A program made the translations under genes and the position numbers. Positions 1 to 7,501 of a stretch of 23,217 nucleotides of DNA are shown piece by piece (the first letter of the stretch is position 1; each line of letters opens with the position of its first letter). This stretch comes from JANXXV01 sp038230275 (GTDB lineage: Bacteria; Acidobacteriota; Terriglobia; Bryobacterales; Bryobacteraceae). Location of the stretch: NCBI GenBank assembly GCA_038230275.1, contig JBBRNO010000106.1, forward strand, positions 1 through 23,217, given 5' to 3'. The notes under the pieces are model-generated. The model saw only the letters and a list, made by a program, of their open reading frames with translations, had not been told where the DNA came from and did not search any database.

Positions 1-954
1 AACGGAGGCTTCACTGTTTTTGGCCGCGTGGCCAACGCCGCCAGCCTCGCGGTGATGGACAAGATTGCGGCCGTGCCTGTGGCGAACAACGTATTGCCTT
101 CCCCTTACGACACGATTCCGTTGATCAACTACAACGGCGGCCCGGTGCTGGATTCCAACTACGTGCTGGTGCTCTCCGTGGCGCCGCTCACTCCGCCGGC
201 CATCACATCGGGCGGCATCGTTACCCCCACAAACTTCGGCGGCTTTGCCTCCGCTGCACCCGGATCGTTCATTGAGATTTACGGTTCCAACCTCGCTGGA
301 ACCAGCCGGGGATGGGGCGGCGACGATTTCACGAATGACAACGCGCCGTCGTCGCTGGATGGCGTCACCGTGACCGTGAACGGAAAGCCCGCCTACATCA
401 GCTACGTCAGTCCCGGCCAAGTGAATGTGCAGGTGCCCGCGGACATTCCGCCCGATTTGGCCCAGCCGGTGGTCTTGACTTACAAAGGACAGTCCAGCGC
501 TCCCGCGGGCCTGACCGTCAAGGCCCTTGCACCCGGATTGCTGGCGCCTCCGTCGTTCAAGGTGGGCGATAAGCAGTTTGTGGCCACCATCCATTCCAAC
601 TCGGGGGCGTTTGTGAGTGATGGCAGCATCCCCGATCTCAAAGCCGCTCCTGCTGTACCCGGCGAGACGCTCCTTTTCTACGGTGTGGGCTTCGGGCCGG
701 TGAGCCCCAGCAGTGTTCCGGTCGCGGGGAGGGTTGTCCCACTTGGCGCGACGGCGCTGTCCACTACGGTGGAGTTCAAGATTGGCGCAAACACGGCGCT
801 GGTCAACTACGCAGGGCTCATCTCCGGACTGGTCGGCGTGTATCAGTTCAACGTGGTGGTTCCCGCCAACACACCGGATGGCGACCAGCCGCTTACGGTC
901 ACGCAAGGATCCGAGACGGTGCCGCAGACGTTGTTCATTTCCGTGAAGAAGTGA
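1..954 (+). CDS. Cyclophilin-type PPIase C-terminus fused to TIGR03437 domain (5' partial)
   Basis: The reading frame is open from base 1, so the start lies outside the window; 317 residues are visible. The first ~55 residues (GGFTVFGRVANA, VMDKI, then IPLINY) resemble the end of a cyclophilin-type peptidyl-prolyl cis-trans isomerase. After a short linker comes a ~230-residue beta-rich region with hallmarks of TIGR03437, the Solibacter-type C-terminal domain: FASAAPGSFIEIYGSNLAG, a VTVNG.PAYISYVSPGQVN.QVP stretch, and a terminal GVYQFNVVVPANTPDGDQPLTV. Such proteins are normally exported; the signal peptide would be upstream of the window. The PPIase part would act in extracytoplasmic folding; the role of TIGR03437 is unknown. 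The stop overlaps the end of the convergent PIN gene by 20 bases. TIGR03437 is a confident call, the cyclophilin part somewhat less so because only its end is seen. Confidence 0.8.
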   Translation, partial: NGGFTVFGRVANAASLAVMDKIAAVPVANNVLPSPYDTIPLINYNGGPVLDSNYVLVLSVAPLTPPAITSGGIVTPTNFGGFASAAPGSFIEIYGSNLAGTSRGWGGDDFTNDNAPSSLDGVTVTVNGKPAYISYVSPGQVNVQVPADIPPDLAQPVVLTYKGQSSAPAGLTVKALAPGLLAPPSFKVGDKQFVATIHSNSGAFVSDGSIPDLKAAPAVPGETLLFYGVGFGPVSPSSVPVAGRVVPLGATALSTTVEFKIGANTALVNYAGLISGLVGVYQFNVVVPANTPDGDQPLTVTQGSETVPQTLFISVKK

Positions 955-1336
955 GGAACCCCCGAGCATTTACGATTCGGGTTGAGCCCCACACTGCCGG
1001 ATAGTGCTTGAGATTTCCGGTGATCAGATATTCGGCGCCGGCGGCCGCGGCGCATTCCAGGAACCGGTTGTCATCTTCGTCGGACGCGGCGCTTAGCGTC
1101 TCCTGAGGCGTCACTTGCACCGCGCAAGCTTCCAGCTTCGCTAGCAGGTCGTCTGCCTTGCCGCGCAGGGACGCGAACTTATCGCGAAACAGAACGTCCC
1201 TGTATTCGGCCCATACCGCCGGGGAAACGCAAGCCGTGATCCCGCCGGTGAAGGCCAACTGCACCGTTTGCGATTCCAGGCCGCCGGGCGTCCAGCAGGC
1301 GGAAATCAGAATGTTGGTATCCAGAACAACGCGCAC
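935..1336 (-). CDS. PIN-domain putative toxin / nuclease (COG1569-like)
   Basis: Encodes about 133 residues of a PIN-fold metal-dependent ribonuclease, the type usually annotated as a putative toxin-antitoxin toxin. The N-terminus VRVVLDTNILISA carries the first acidic residue; AEYRDVL gives the central Glu; DEDDNRFLECA gives later acidic residues; AEYLITGNLKHYP is the usual C-terminal motif. I chose the GTG at 1336 because family members begin a few residues before the VLDTN strand and a GGGGA sequence sits just upstream; a TTG at 1357 would add seven residues. No antitoxin ORF precedes it on the same strand, where the sequence runs directly into the divergent Thg1-like gene (30 bases between starts). 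It therefore looks like an orphan PIN gene. Toxin activity is not shown. Confidence 0.82.
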   Translation of the reverse strand: MRVVLDTNILISACWTPGGLESQTVQLAFTGGITACVSPAVWAEYRDVLFRDKFASLRGKADDLLAKLEACAVQVTPQETLSAASDEDDNRFLECAAAAGAEYLITGNLKHYPAVWGSTRIVNARGFLTSSRK

Positions 1337-1366
1337 CGTTCCCCGAGTTTGGCACAATTGAAACTG

Positions 1367-2089
1367 ATGAAAGACGACCTGGGGCGGCGCATGAAGCAGG
1401 ATTACGAAGATGCGCTTCGGCTATCGGTGCCGCGCCGGTCCTACGTCGTGATTCGCATTGACGGCCGAGCCTTTCACTCGTTCACCCGCGATCTGGAGCG
1501 CCCCTACTGCCGCGCGCTGGCCGACGCTCTGGATCAGGCCGCCATCTATTTGTGCCGCGAAATGATCGGTTGCCGTTTTGCCTATGGCCAGAGCGATGAA
1601 TACTCATTCCTGCTGACCGACTTCGAAAAGCCGGACGCGCCATTGTGGTTCGACGGCAATGTGCAGAAGATGGTCTCCGTCTCCGCCAGCCTGTTCACGG
1701 CGGCGTTTCAACGCAGCTTCCCCAGCCCGGAGATTGCCGCGTTCGATTCGCGAGTGATGGTAATCTCGCAGCGCACCGAGGTGGAGAACTACTTCCTCTG
1801 GCGGCAACTGGACGCTACCGCGAACAGCTTGAACATGCTGGCTTCCGCCCACTATACACACGAGGAGCTGCTTCACCAGTCCACCGCCCGCAAGCACGAG
1901 ATGCTGCATGAGAAGGGGTTGAACTGGGCCAAGCAGCCCGCCGACTTCAAGCGGGGCCGCGTCGTCCGCAAACAGGAGCGCGGCTGGCGGGCGGATCTGG
2001 AGATTCCGATTTTCAGCCGCGACCGGAGCTACCTGGACGCATTGATTCCCAGTCTAGAATCACCTTCCCCGATTGCCCGGTCATCATGA
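1367..2089 (+). CDS. Thg1-like protein (tRNAHis guanylyltransferase family)
   Basis: A 240-residue member of the Thg1 superfamily, enzymes that add nucleotides in the 3'-5' direction to tRNA 5' ends. The N-terminus MKDDLGRRMKQDYE matches the family start, so ATG 1367 is preferred over earlier in-frame codons; no strong Shine-Dalgarno is seen. RIDGRAFHSFTR (Asp32, Gly33) and GQSDEYSF (Asp77, Glu78) supply the two-metal catalytic carboxylates. The segment WRQLDATANSLN replaces the eukaryotic HINNLYN-type motif, which points to the bacterial/archaeal Thg1-like branch. Since bacterial tRNAHis genes usually encode G-1, the known role of that branch is template-dependent repair of truncated tRNA 5' ends; that role is inferred here. 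The 3' end overlaps the convergent tdh by 77 bases. Confidence 0.9.
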   Translation: MKDDLGRRMKQDYEDALRLSVPRRSYVVIRIDGRAFHSFTRDLERPYCRALADALDQAAIYLCREMIGCRFAYGQSDEYSFLLTDFEKPDAPLWFDGNVQKMVSVSASLFTAAFQRSFPSPEIAAFDSRVMVISQRTEVENYFLWRQLDATANSLNMLASAHYTHEELLHQSTARKHEMLHEKGLNWAKQPADFKRGRVVRKQERGWRADLEIPIFSRDRSYLDALIPSLESPSPIARSS

Positions 2090-3068
2090 CGTCGAAACCC
2101 TGCTGGAAATCGGCGGCGGCGAAGCGGTGGGTGATCACCGGCAAGATGTTCAAGCCGGATTCAAGCATCACGGTCATCTTGTACCAGGTCTCATACATTT
2201 CCCGGCCATAGATGCCTTTGATGGTCAGCATGTTGAACACAACCTGATTCCAATCGATGGCCATCTCCGCCGTGGGAATACCCAGCATGGCGATCTTGGC
2301 GCCGTGGCTCATGTTGGCTAACATGCCGCGGAAGGCCACCGGATTGCCGGACATCTCCAGACCGACGTCGAAGCCTTCCAACATGCCGAGTTGCTTCTGC
2401 GCATCGGCGATGCTTGTTTCCTGCGTATTCACGGCCAGTGTGACGCCCATCTTTCGCGCGAGCTCCAGCCGGTACGGATTCACGTCGGTGATGACCACAT
2501 GACGCGCGCCCGCGTGATGCGCAACGGCGGCAGCCATGATGCCGATGGGACCGGCGCCGGTCACCAGCACGTCTTCGCCCAGCACGGGGAAGGAGAGCGC
2601 CGTGTGCACCGCGTTGCCGAACGGATCGAAGATCGCGGCCACGTCGCGGTCCACCGAATCGTGATGCCGCCAGATGTTGGTCATGGGCAGTGAGATGTAT
2701 TCCGCGAACGCACCCGGCCGGTTCACGCCAACGCCCATGGTGTGAGCGCAGAGGTGGCGGCGGCCTGCCAGACAGTTCCGGCAGCGGCCGCAAACCACGT
2801 GGCCTTCGCCGCTTACGATTTCACCCGGATGAAAATCGCTGACGTTCGATCCGGTTTCGACCACTTCACCGACGAACTCGTGACCGATCACCATCGGCAC
2901 CGGAATCGTCTTACGCGCCCAATCGTCCCACTTGAAAATGTGGACGTCCGTGCCGCAGATGCCGGTGCGATGCACGCGTATCAGCACATCGTTGATTCCG
3001 ATGGTTGGTTCGGGGACGTCTTCCAGCCACAGCCCGGGCTCGCCCTTACTTTTGGTCAGCGCTTTCAT
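2013..3068 (-). CDS. tdh: L-threonine 3-dehydrogenase
   Basis: Encodes a 351-residue zinc-dependent medium-chain dehydrogenase that oxidises L-threonine with NAD+ to 2-amino-3-ketobutyrate in the cytosol. RTGICGTDVHIFKWDDWA contains the catalytic-zinc Cys38, and PMVIGHEFVGEV the conserved His-Glu. CGRCRNCLAGRRHLC holds the four structural-zinc cysteines, and VTGAGPIGIMAA is the nucleotide-binding loop. The end GKVILDWE is where the family normally stops; about ten extra residues follow and create the overlap with the Thg1-like gene. The partner 2-amino-3-ketobutyrate CoA ligase (kbl) is not in this window. A candidate promoter with a perfect TTGACA lies just upstream. Length and motifs leave little doubt about the family. 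Confidence 0.95.
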   Translation of the reverse strand: MKALTKSKGEPGLWLEDVPEPTIGINDVLIRVHRTGICGTDVHIFKWDDWARKTIPVPMVIGHEFVGEVVETGSNVSDFHPGEIVSGEGHVVCGRCRNCLAGRRHLCAHTMGVGVNRPGAFAEYISLPMTNIWRHHDSVDRDVAAIFDPFGNAVHTALSFPVLGEDVLVTGAGPIGIMAAAVAHHAGARHVVITDVNPYRLELARKMGVTLAVNTQETSIADAQKQLGMLEGFDVGLEMSGNPVAFRGMLANMSHGAKIAMLGIPTAEMAIDWNQVVFNMLTIKGIYGREMYETWYKMTVMLESGLNILPVITHRFAAADFQQGFDVMMTGQSGKVILDWESMRPGSSGRG

Positions 3069-3083
3069 TCGTTCTACGATACC

Positions 3084-3110
3084 TTGATATGCTTGAGTTA
3101 TCTATGTCAA
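3084..3110 (-). promoter_or_regulatory. Candidate sigma70-type promoter of tdh
   Basis: On the minus strand, TTGACA (3110-3105) is followed after 15 bases by TATCAA (3089-3084). The -35 is a perfect consensus; the -10 matches TATAAT at four of six positions and the spacer is shorter than the usual 16-18. Transcription would begin around 3077, leaving a leader of about 8 bases before the tdh ATG at 3068. The element overlaps the first codons of the doubtful small ORF on the other strand. Confidence 0.35.
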
Positions 3111-3220
3111 TTGGTCCGGCGCAAGTCATCATGGGTGTTATCATCCTGGCCCTCGTTGCAGGATGGGCCCTGATCATCAATCCTCCCAGTGCCTGGATCA
3201 ACAAAAACAAGCGCCGCTAA
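3104..3220 (+). CDS. Possible small single-pass membrane protein
   Basis: A 38-residue ORF (43 residues if ATG 3089 is used) starting MSIGPAQVIMGVIILALV. It has one strongly hydrophobic stretch of about 20 residues followed by a basic tail NKNKRR, as in a small inner-membrane protein. It fills the space between tdh and csoR, ending tail-to-tail with csoR with a 4-base overlap. I do not recognise a family. Against it: the Shine-Dalgarno is poor and its first codons coincide with the likely tdh promoter. In its favour: the coherent hydrophobic segment and positively charged end are unusual for a random frame. Treat as hypothetical. Confidence 0.35.
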   Translation: MSIGPAQVIMGVIILALVAGWALIINPPSAWINKNKRR

Positions 3221-3510
3221 CGCCCGTACTTGTAGATCAGATCCACCAGTTCGTCGTACATCGCCTCCGCCTTTTCCGGATCTCCCGATTGGATGGCGTG
3301 GGTGGCGCAGTGGCGCAGATGGTTGCGCATCAGCCCCTGGCCAACCGCGCGCAGCGCTTCGTGAACCGAGGCTAACTGCACCAGGATGTCGGCACAATAG
3401 CGGTCTTCCTCCACCATCTTGTGCAGGCCGCGGATCTGCCCTTCAATGCGGCGTAATCGCTTGAGGTTCGCTGTCTTGATGCTCGTATCTACTGCCACCG
3501 CGGCTTTCAT
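3217..3510 (-). CDS. csoR: CsoR-family copper-sensing repressor
   Basis: A 97-residue all-helical metal-sensing repressor of the CsoR/RcnR (DUF156) family. The Cu(I)-ligand pattern Cys-His-Cys is present as Cys39 (DRYCADIL) and His64/Cys68 (RNHLRHC), equivalent to Cys36/His61/Cys65 of the Mycobacterium tuberculosis protein. The N-terminal LKRLRRIEGQIRGLHKMVEE is the family signature. Apo-protein binds DNA and is released by copper. It is the third gene of the copper operon; its ATG overlaps the copA stop codon in an ATGA arrangement, indicating translational coupling. Tandem operator-like repeats upstream of the first gene (6012-6058) suggest that it regulates its own operon. RcnR or FrmR-type function is less likely because of the C-H-C pattern. 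Confidence 0.92.
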   Translation of the reverse strand: MKAAVAVDTSIKTANLKRLRRIEGQIRGLHKMVEEDRYCADILVQLASVHEALRAVGQGLMRNHLRHCATHAIQSGDPEKAEAMYDELVDLIYKYGR

Positions 3511-5786
3511 GCTTTGAATCTCCCCAAACGCAAACTGTTCAGCACCACGCTTACGGAACTAAAGGCCATCGCGGCGCTGGCCAGCACCGGGCTGAGTTGA
3601 ATCTCGAAGGCCGGGTAGAGCACGCCCGCCGCCACGGGAATTGCGATCACGTTATAGGCGAAAGCCCAGAACAGATTCTGCTTCATGATGCGCATGGTCC
3701 GTCGGGCGAGTGCGATTGCATCCGCCACACCGCTCAGATCGGAGCGCATCAGCGTTATGCCGCTTGCTTCCACCGCAATGTCGGTTCCGCTGCCGATGGC
3801 GATTCCGACATCGGCCTTGGCCAGCGCGGGTGCATCGTTCACGCCATCGCCCACCATCGCCACCACCTGTCCCAGCGCCTGGCGGCGCGCTATCTCGGCA
3901 ACTTTGCCCTCAGGCAGTACCTCGGCAACCACGCTTTCAATGCCGGCCTCGGCCGCGATCTTCCGGGCGGTGGAGCGGTTGTCTCCGGTCAACATGACGA
4001 CCTCCAGGCCCATCTTCCGGAGCCGGTCCACGGCTTCCCGCGATCCTCGTTTGATTGGGTCCGCTACTTCAAAAGACGCGGCCAACTTGCCGTCTATTGC
4101 TACAAAAGCCGTGCTGACTTTGCCTGTCTCGATGCCAATGTCGCGCATCAGGGCCGCGTTGCCGATCACGACCGGACGGCCGTTCACCACGCCTCGAGCG
4201 CCCTTACCGGCGAAGGAGTCAAACTGGCTCACCTGGGGCAGCGTCCGTACGCGGGTGGCCGCAAACTGCACGATCGCCTCCGCCAGCGGATGCTCGCTCG
4301 ATTTCTCCAGGCCGCCAGCCAGCGCCAGCACTTCCGCTTCCTGAAACTGCGTAGAGAGCAGGACAAAGTCCGTTACCACCGGATGCCCTTCCGTGACCGT
4401 ACCGGTCTTGTCCAGCACTACCGTTTGAATCTCATGCGCGCGCTGCAGCGCCTCTCCACCCTTGATCAGAATCCCCATCTCGGCACCCCGGCCCGTAGCC
4501 ACCATGACCGCCGTTGGCACCGCCAGACCCATCGCGCAGGGACAGGCGATGATCAGGACCGCCACGGCCGCGGCGAACGCTTGTAAAACGGAGCTATCCG
4601 GAACCGCGAAATACCATACCAGGAACGCTGCCGCGGCGATCACGATCACCACCGGCACGAACACAGCGCTGATGCGATCCGCCAGCTTCTGAATGGGCGC
4701 GCGCGAACCTTGCGCGTCGCGCATCAGTCTGACGATTTGCGCAATCACGCTCTGTGCGCCCAGCGTCGTCGCCCGGTACTGAAATGCGCCCGTACGATTC
4801 ACCGTACCGCCGATCACGCGGTCGCCGGCAGTCTTCTCCACCGGCATCGATTCCCCGGTCAGCATCGACTCATCCACCGCACTCGCTCCAGAGAGCACTT
4901 CGCCATCCACCGCAATCCGTTCGCCAGGCCTCACCACAACGGTATCGCCGCCGCGCACTTCGGCAACGGGAACGTCCACCGTGCTGCCGCCGCGCACCAC
5001 TCGTGCCGTCTTCGGCTGCAGATCCATCATGCGCCGCAGCGCCGCGGAGGTGTGCCCCTTGGCGCGATTCTCCATCATGTTCCCAACTAACACCAGCGCG
5101 ATAATGATGATGACTGCTTCGTAGTAGAGATCCGGCCGGACTCCGTGCGAGAGAAACAGCTCCGGCATCAACGTGGCCGCGGCTGAAAACAGGAAGGCCG
5201 AACCCGTTCCCACGGCGACCAGCGTGTTCATGTCGGCAGTGCCGTGGCGCGCCGCCGCCCAGGCCCGAATGTAGAATTGCCGCCCGGCCCAACCCATCAC
5301 GGCAATCGTCAACGCCAGCAGCACGTAGCCCAGAACTTCCGGATCGATCTGGTACAACCAGGGCAGTGCGCGCGCTACCGCCGGAGTGGTTGCCGCCATC
5401 CACCATTCCATGAACGGATCGGACATGTATTCGCGCATCAGCGGCATGGAGATCAGCATGGCCACGGCGCCTGCCGCCAAGCTGACTGCTGCTTTCCACC
5501 GCAGCTCGGTGAGCTCTTCGTTTTGAGTGCGGTCCTGCGCTTCCTGCTCGGCAATTGCGGACGCGGCGGGCGAGGCGAGCTCTGCACCGTAGCCGGTTTC
5601 TTCAATGGTCTTCACCAGCGATTCCGGAGAAACCGCAGCGGGATCGAAGGCAACCGTTGCGTCGTTCGTCATCAGGCTTACGGTGGCGTCCACGACACCG
5701 GGCTGCTTCTGTAGCGTCTTCTGCACAAACGCCTGGCAGGCGGCGCAGGTCATTCCGGAAACGCCGATCTTGATTGTCTCGGTCAC
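3507..5786 (-). CDS. copA: Copper-exporting P1B-type ATPase
   Basis: A 759-residue Cu(I)-transporting P-type ATPase of the inner membrane. In order: one N-terminal heavy-metal-associated domain with GMTCAAC (residues 11-17), transmembrane segments from ~95, the actuator-domain loop LTGESMPVEK, the membrane ion-binding ACPCAMGLAVPTA (CPC near 412-414), the phosphorylation site DKTGTVTEG (Asp near 457), the SSEHPLAEAI nucleotide-domain motif, and the hinge GDGVNDAPAL (near 648). The last membrane segment contains MAFSSVSVVLNSLRL, matching the Cu(I)-ATPase MxxSS pattern. The start is GTG at 5786, eight bases after the chaperone stop; csoR follows with a 4-base overlap. It exports excess cytosolic copper. 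Silver transport is also possible, but the motifs fit the P1B-1 class well. Confidence 0.96.
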   Translation of the reverse strand: MTETIKIGVSGMTCAACQAFVQKTLQKQPGVVDATVSLMTNDATVAFDPAAVSPESLVKTIEETGYGAELASPAASAIAEQEAQDRTQNEELTELRWKAAVSLAAGAVAMLISMPLMREYMSDPFMEWWMAATTPAVARALPWLYQIDPEVLGYVLLALTIAVMGWAGRQFYIRAWAAARHGTADMNTLVAVGTGSAFLFSAAATLMPELFLSHGVRPDLYYEAVIIIIALVLVGNMMENRAKGHTSAALRRMMDLQPKTARVVRGGSTVDVPVAEVRGGDTVVVRPGERIAVDGEVLSGASAVDESMLTGESMPVEKTAGDRVIGGTVNRTGAFQYRATTLGAQSVIAQIVRLMRDAQGSRAPIQKLADRISAVFVPVVIVIAAAAFLVWYFAVPDSSVLQAFAAAVAVLIIACPCAMGLAVPTAVMVATGRGAEMGILIKGGEALQRAHEIQTVVLDKTGTVTEGHPVVTDFVLLSTQFQEAEVLALAGGLEKSSEHPLAEAIVQFAATRVRTLPQVSQFDSFAGKGARGVVNGRPVVIGNAALMRDIGIETGKVSTAFVAIDGKLAASFEVADPIKRGSREAVDRLRKMGLEVVMLTGDNRSTARKIAAEAGIESVVAEVLPEGKVAEIARRQALGQVVAMVGDGVNDAPALAKADVGIAIGSGTDIAVEASGITLMRSDLSGVADAIALARRTMRIMKQNLFWAFAYNVIAIPVAAGVLYPAFEIQLSPVLASAAMAFSSVSVVLNSLRLGRFKA

Positions 5787-5794
5787 GGTGTTTC

Positions 5795-6010
5795 TCAGGT
5801 GGTTTCGCCGGCCGGTAATTCGAAGCCGATCGCCCGGACGGCCTCCGCGATGGCCTGTTCGGAAGTCTTTTCCGGATCGAAGTGAACCGCAGCGGACCCG
5901 ATCTCCACCTTGGCGGATGCGGGACCGGCCACCTTTTCAATCGCCGCCGTCACCCTGCGTACACAGGCCTGGCAGTGCATCCCATCGATCTTCAATTGCG
6001 CAGTCCTCAT
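5795..6010 (-). CDS. Small heavy-metal-associated copper chaperone (CopZ-like)
   Basis: A 71-residue single HMA domain with the Cu(I)-binding GMHCQAC (Cys13, Cys16) after the first beta strand and the usual beta-alpha-beta-beta-alpha-beta length, ending in AIGFELPAGETT. It would carry Cu(I) to CopA in the cytosol. The ATG at 6010 is chosen because GGAGG lies five bases upstream on the minus strand; a GTG at 6022 would add four residues but would place that Shine-Dalgarno inside the gene. First gene of the operon, with only eight bases before copA. The upstream region carries the tandem operator repeats. Confidence 0.9.
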   Translation of the reverse strand: MRTAQLKIDGMHCQACVRRVTAAIEKVAGPASAKVEIGSAAVHFDPEKTSEQAIAEAVRAIGFELPAGETT

Positions 6011-6011
6011 G

Positions 6012-6058
6012 ATACCCTCCACCCCTATGGTATCACATACCCTCTCCCCCTATGGATT
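6012..6058 (-). promoter_or_regulatory. Tandem CsoR-like operator upstream of the copper operon
   Basis: Two direct copies of a 19-base core, ATACCCTC-N2-CCCCTATGG on the plus strand, start at 6012 and 6037. They differ only in the two central bases. The first copy extends to a perfect inverted repeat GATACC-N12-GGTATC (6011-6034). GC-rich ATACCC...GGTAT pseudopalindromes are the known style of CsoR operators. Copy one covers the Shine-Dalgarno of the chaperone gene and copy two overlaps the last codons of the upstream glutaminyl cyclase gene. A repressor bound here would block transcription of the chaperone-copA-csoR operon. Assignment to CsoR is inferred from sequence style and position. 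Confidence 0.6.
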
Positions 6059-6829
6059 CCGGCGGATGAGTTTGATCTCGAAGATGTGCGGCCACAGCTT
6101 TCCGGTGACGAACAGGCGTCCGCCTTGCGCATCGTAGGCGATCCCGTTCAGCACATCGACGGTGACGGAACGGTCGGCGTCATTCAACAGGCCTTGCAGA
6201 TCGATCCATCCGGTGACCCGGCCGCTGGCGGGAGCGATCCGGGCAATGCGGTCTGTCTGCCAGATGTTGGCGTAGATCTCGCCGTTGACGAATTCCAGTT
6301 CATTCAGATTCGATACCGCGGTTGCGCCATCCTGAACCTGCAGACGTCCGGTTTCTTCAAACGTGGCTGGATTCCAGAAGCGCAAGGTGGAGGTGCCGTC
6401 GCTCATGATGATGCGCGTGCCATCGTGGGTGAGTCCCCAGCCTTCGCCGGAATAGCGGAAGGTCTGCTTGAAATCGAACGAGCCGCGATCATACACGAAA
6501 CCGGTCTGTGCCTGCCAGGTGAGCTGCAGCAGTTGATTGTTCCAGTCGGTGATTCCTTCGCCGAAGTACTGGTCGGGCAGTGGACGCTGCTGGACCACTT
6601 CGCCGGTTTCGAGTTTCACTTTGCGCAGCGAGGACTTTCCATTGAGCCCGGTGCCCTCGTATAGAAACCCATCCAAATAGACCAATCCCTGGGTGAATGC
6701 GGCGCGGTCGTGGGGGTAAGTATGGACCACCTGGTAGCCGTAGGTGGGGATGGCGGCCGGTTGAGAATCGCCGGATGCACAAGACCCCAGCAGCAAGGCG
6801 AAGAAGCAGAGAAGCATTCGAGAAGCCAC
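6050..6829 (-). CDS. Glutaminyl-peptide cyclotransferase, lipoprotein
   Basis: A 259-residue protein of the plant-type glutamine cyclotransferase family (five-bladed propeller), which converts N-terminal glutamine of peptides to pyroglutamate. The N-terminus MLLCFFALLLGSCASG is a lipoprotein signal with LGSC lipobox, so the protein should be anchored at the cell envelope. Family segments include AFTQGLVYLDGFLYEGTG, PDQYFGEGITDW, LNELEFVNGEIYANIWQTD and VLNGIAYD, in family order. The frame starts with GTG at 6829; an ATG at 6817 is a good alternative and would give a more compact signal peptide. It is divergent from the carbonic anhydrase gene with 32 bases between, and its 3' end runs into the copper operator. 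No functional link to copper is evident. Confidence 0.88.
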   Translation of the reverse strand: MASRMLLCFFALLLGSCASGDSQPAAIPTYGYQVVHTYPHDRAAFTQGLVYLDGFLYEGTGLNGKSSLRKVKLETGEVVQQRPLPDQYFGEGITDWNNQLLQLTWQAQTGFVYDRGSFDFKQTFRYSGEGWGLTHDGTRIIMSDGTSTLRFWNPATFEETGRLQVQDGATAVSNLNELEFVNGEIYANIWQTDRIARIAPASGRVTGWIDLQGLLNDADRSVTVDVLNGIAYDAQGGRLFVTGKLWPHIFEIKLIRRNP

Positions 6830-6861
6830 GGTCCTAGGATACTGTAGGATGTGCTAAGACG

Positions 6862-7479
6862 ATGCTGAATCGAGTGATCTTCTGTGCGCTTCTGGCCGGC
6901 CTGGAGATGCCGGCGGCGGAGCCGAACGTTGCCCTGGATCAATTGATGCGTGGCAACGACCGGTACGCGAGCGGGAAAGCACTGCGGCCCAACCAGACGC
7001 CGCGGCGCCGTGGCGCCATCAAGGCCGCCGAGAAACCCATTGCGGTGGTGTTGAGCTGCTCGGATTCCCGGGTTCCTCCCGAGATCGTTTTCGACCAGGG
7101 GTTGGGCGATTTGTACGTAGTGCGCGTGGCCGGCAACGTGGTGAACGACGAGGTGCTGGGCAGCATTGAGTATGCCGTGGAAAACCTGGATGCCAATCTG
7201 CTGGTGGTGTTGGGCCACGACGACTGCAGTGCGATAAAGGCGGCTATTGCCGGGGGGCACGCCGGCAATCACGTGCAGGCGATGATTGAGGCTATCAAGC
7301 CTGCAATTGCCGGGGCGAAGGGCGACGTAAAGGCGTCGTCGGCGGCGAACATAAGGAGCATTGTGCGCCAGCTATCGGAGTCGAAGCCGGAATTGCAGAC
7401 CGCGGTTCAGAAGGGAGATCTGAAGATTGTGGGCGCCGAATACCACCTGGATACCGGGCTGGTGGAGATCCTGCATTAA
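6862..7479 (+). CDS. Beta-class carbonic anhydrase with signal peptide
   Basis: A 205-residue beta-carbonic anhydrase, which interconverts CO2 and bicarbonate. CSDSRVPPE contains zinc ligand Cys66 and the Asp68/Arg70 dyad; LGHDDCSAI contains zinc ligands His119 and Cys122. VRVAGNVVNDEVLGSIEYAV is a further family block. The first ~20 residues (VIFCALLAGLEMPAAE) look like a cleavable signal peptide, so the enzyme is likely periplasmic, unlike most cytosolic family members. No Shine-Dalgarno is visible; a TAGGAT (6845-6850) lies 11 bases before the ATG and could be a -10. The mscS-like gene follows after 22 bases on the same strand. Confidence 0.93.
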   Translation: MLNRVIFCALLAGLEMPAAEPNVALDQLMRGNDRYASGKALRPNQTPRRRGAIKAAEKPIAVVLSCSDSRVPPEIVFDQGLGDLYVVRVAGNVVNDEVLGSIEYAVENLDANLLVVLGHDDCSAIKAAIAGGHAGNHVQAMIEAIKPAIAGAKGDVKASSAANIRSIVRQLSESKPELQTAVQKGDLKIVGAEYHLDTGLVEILH

Positions 7480-7501
7480 GCCGTCATGAGAGAATCGAGG
7501 G

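Noticed and set aside
957..984. Possible terminator hairpin after the TIGR03437 gene
   Set aside because: Only about five paired bases (CCCGA/TCGGG) and no T-tract; it also lies within the PIN coding sequence.
4870..5499. 209-residue minus-strand frame inside copA
   Set aside because: It is a shifted frame of the well-supported copA coding sequence, with Arg/Gly/Ala-rich composition and no domain.
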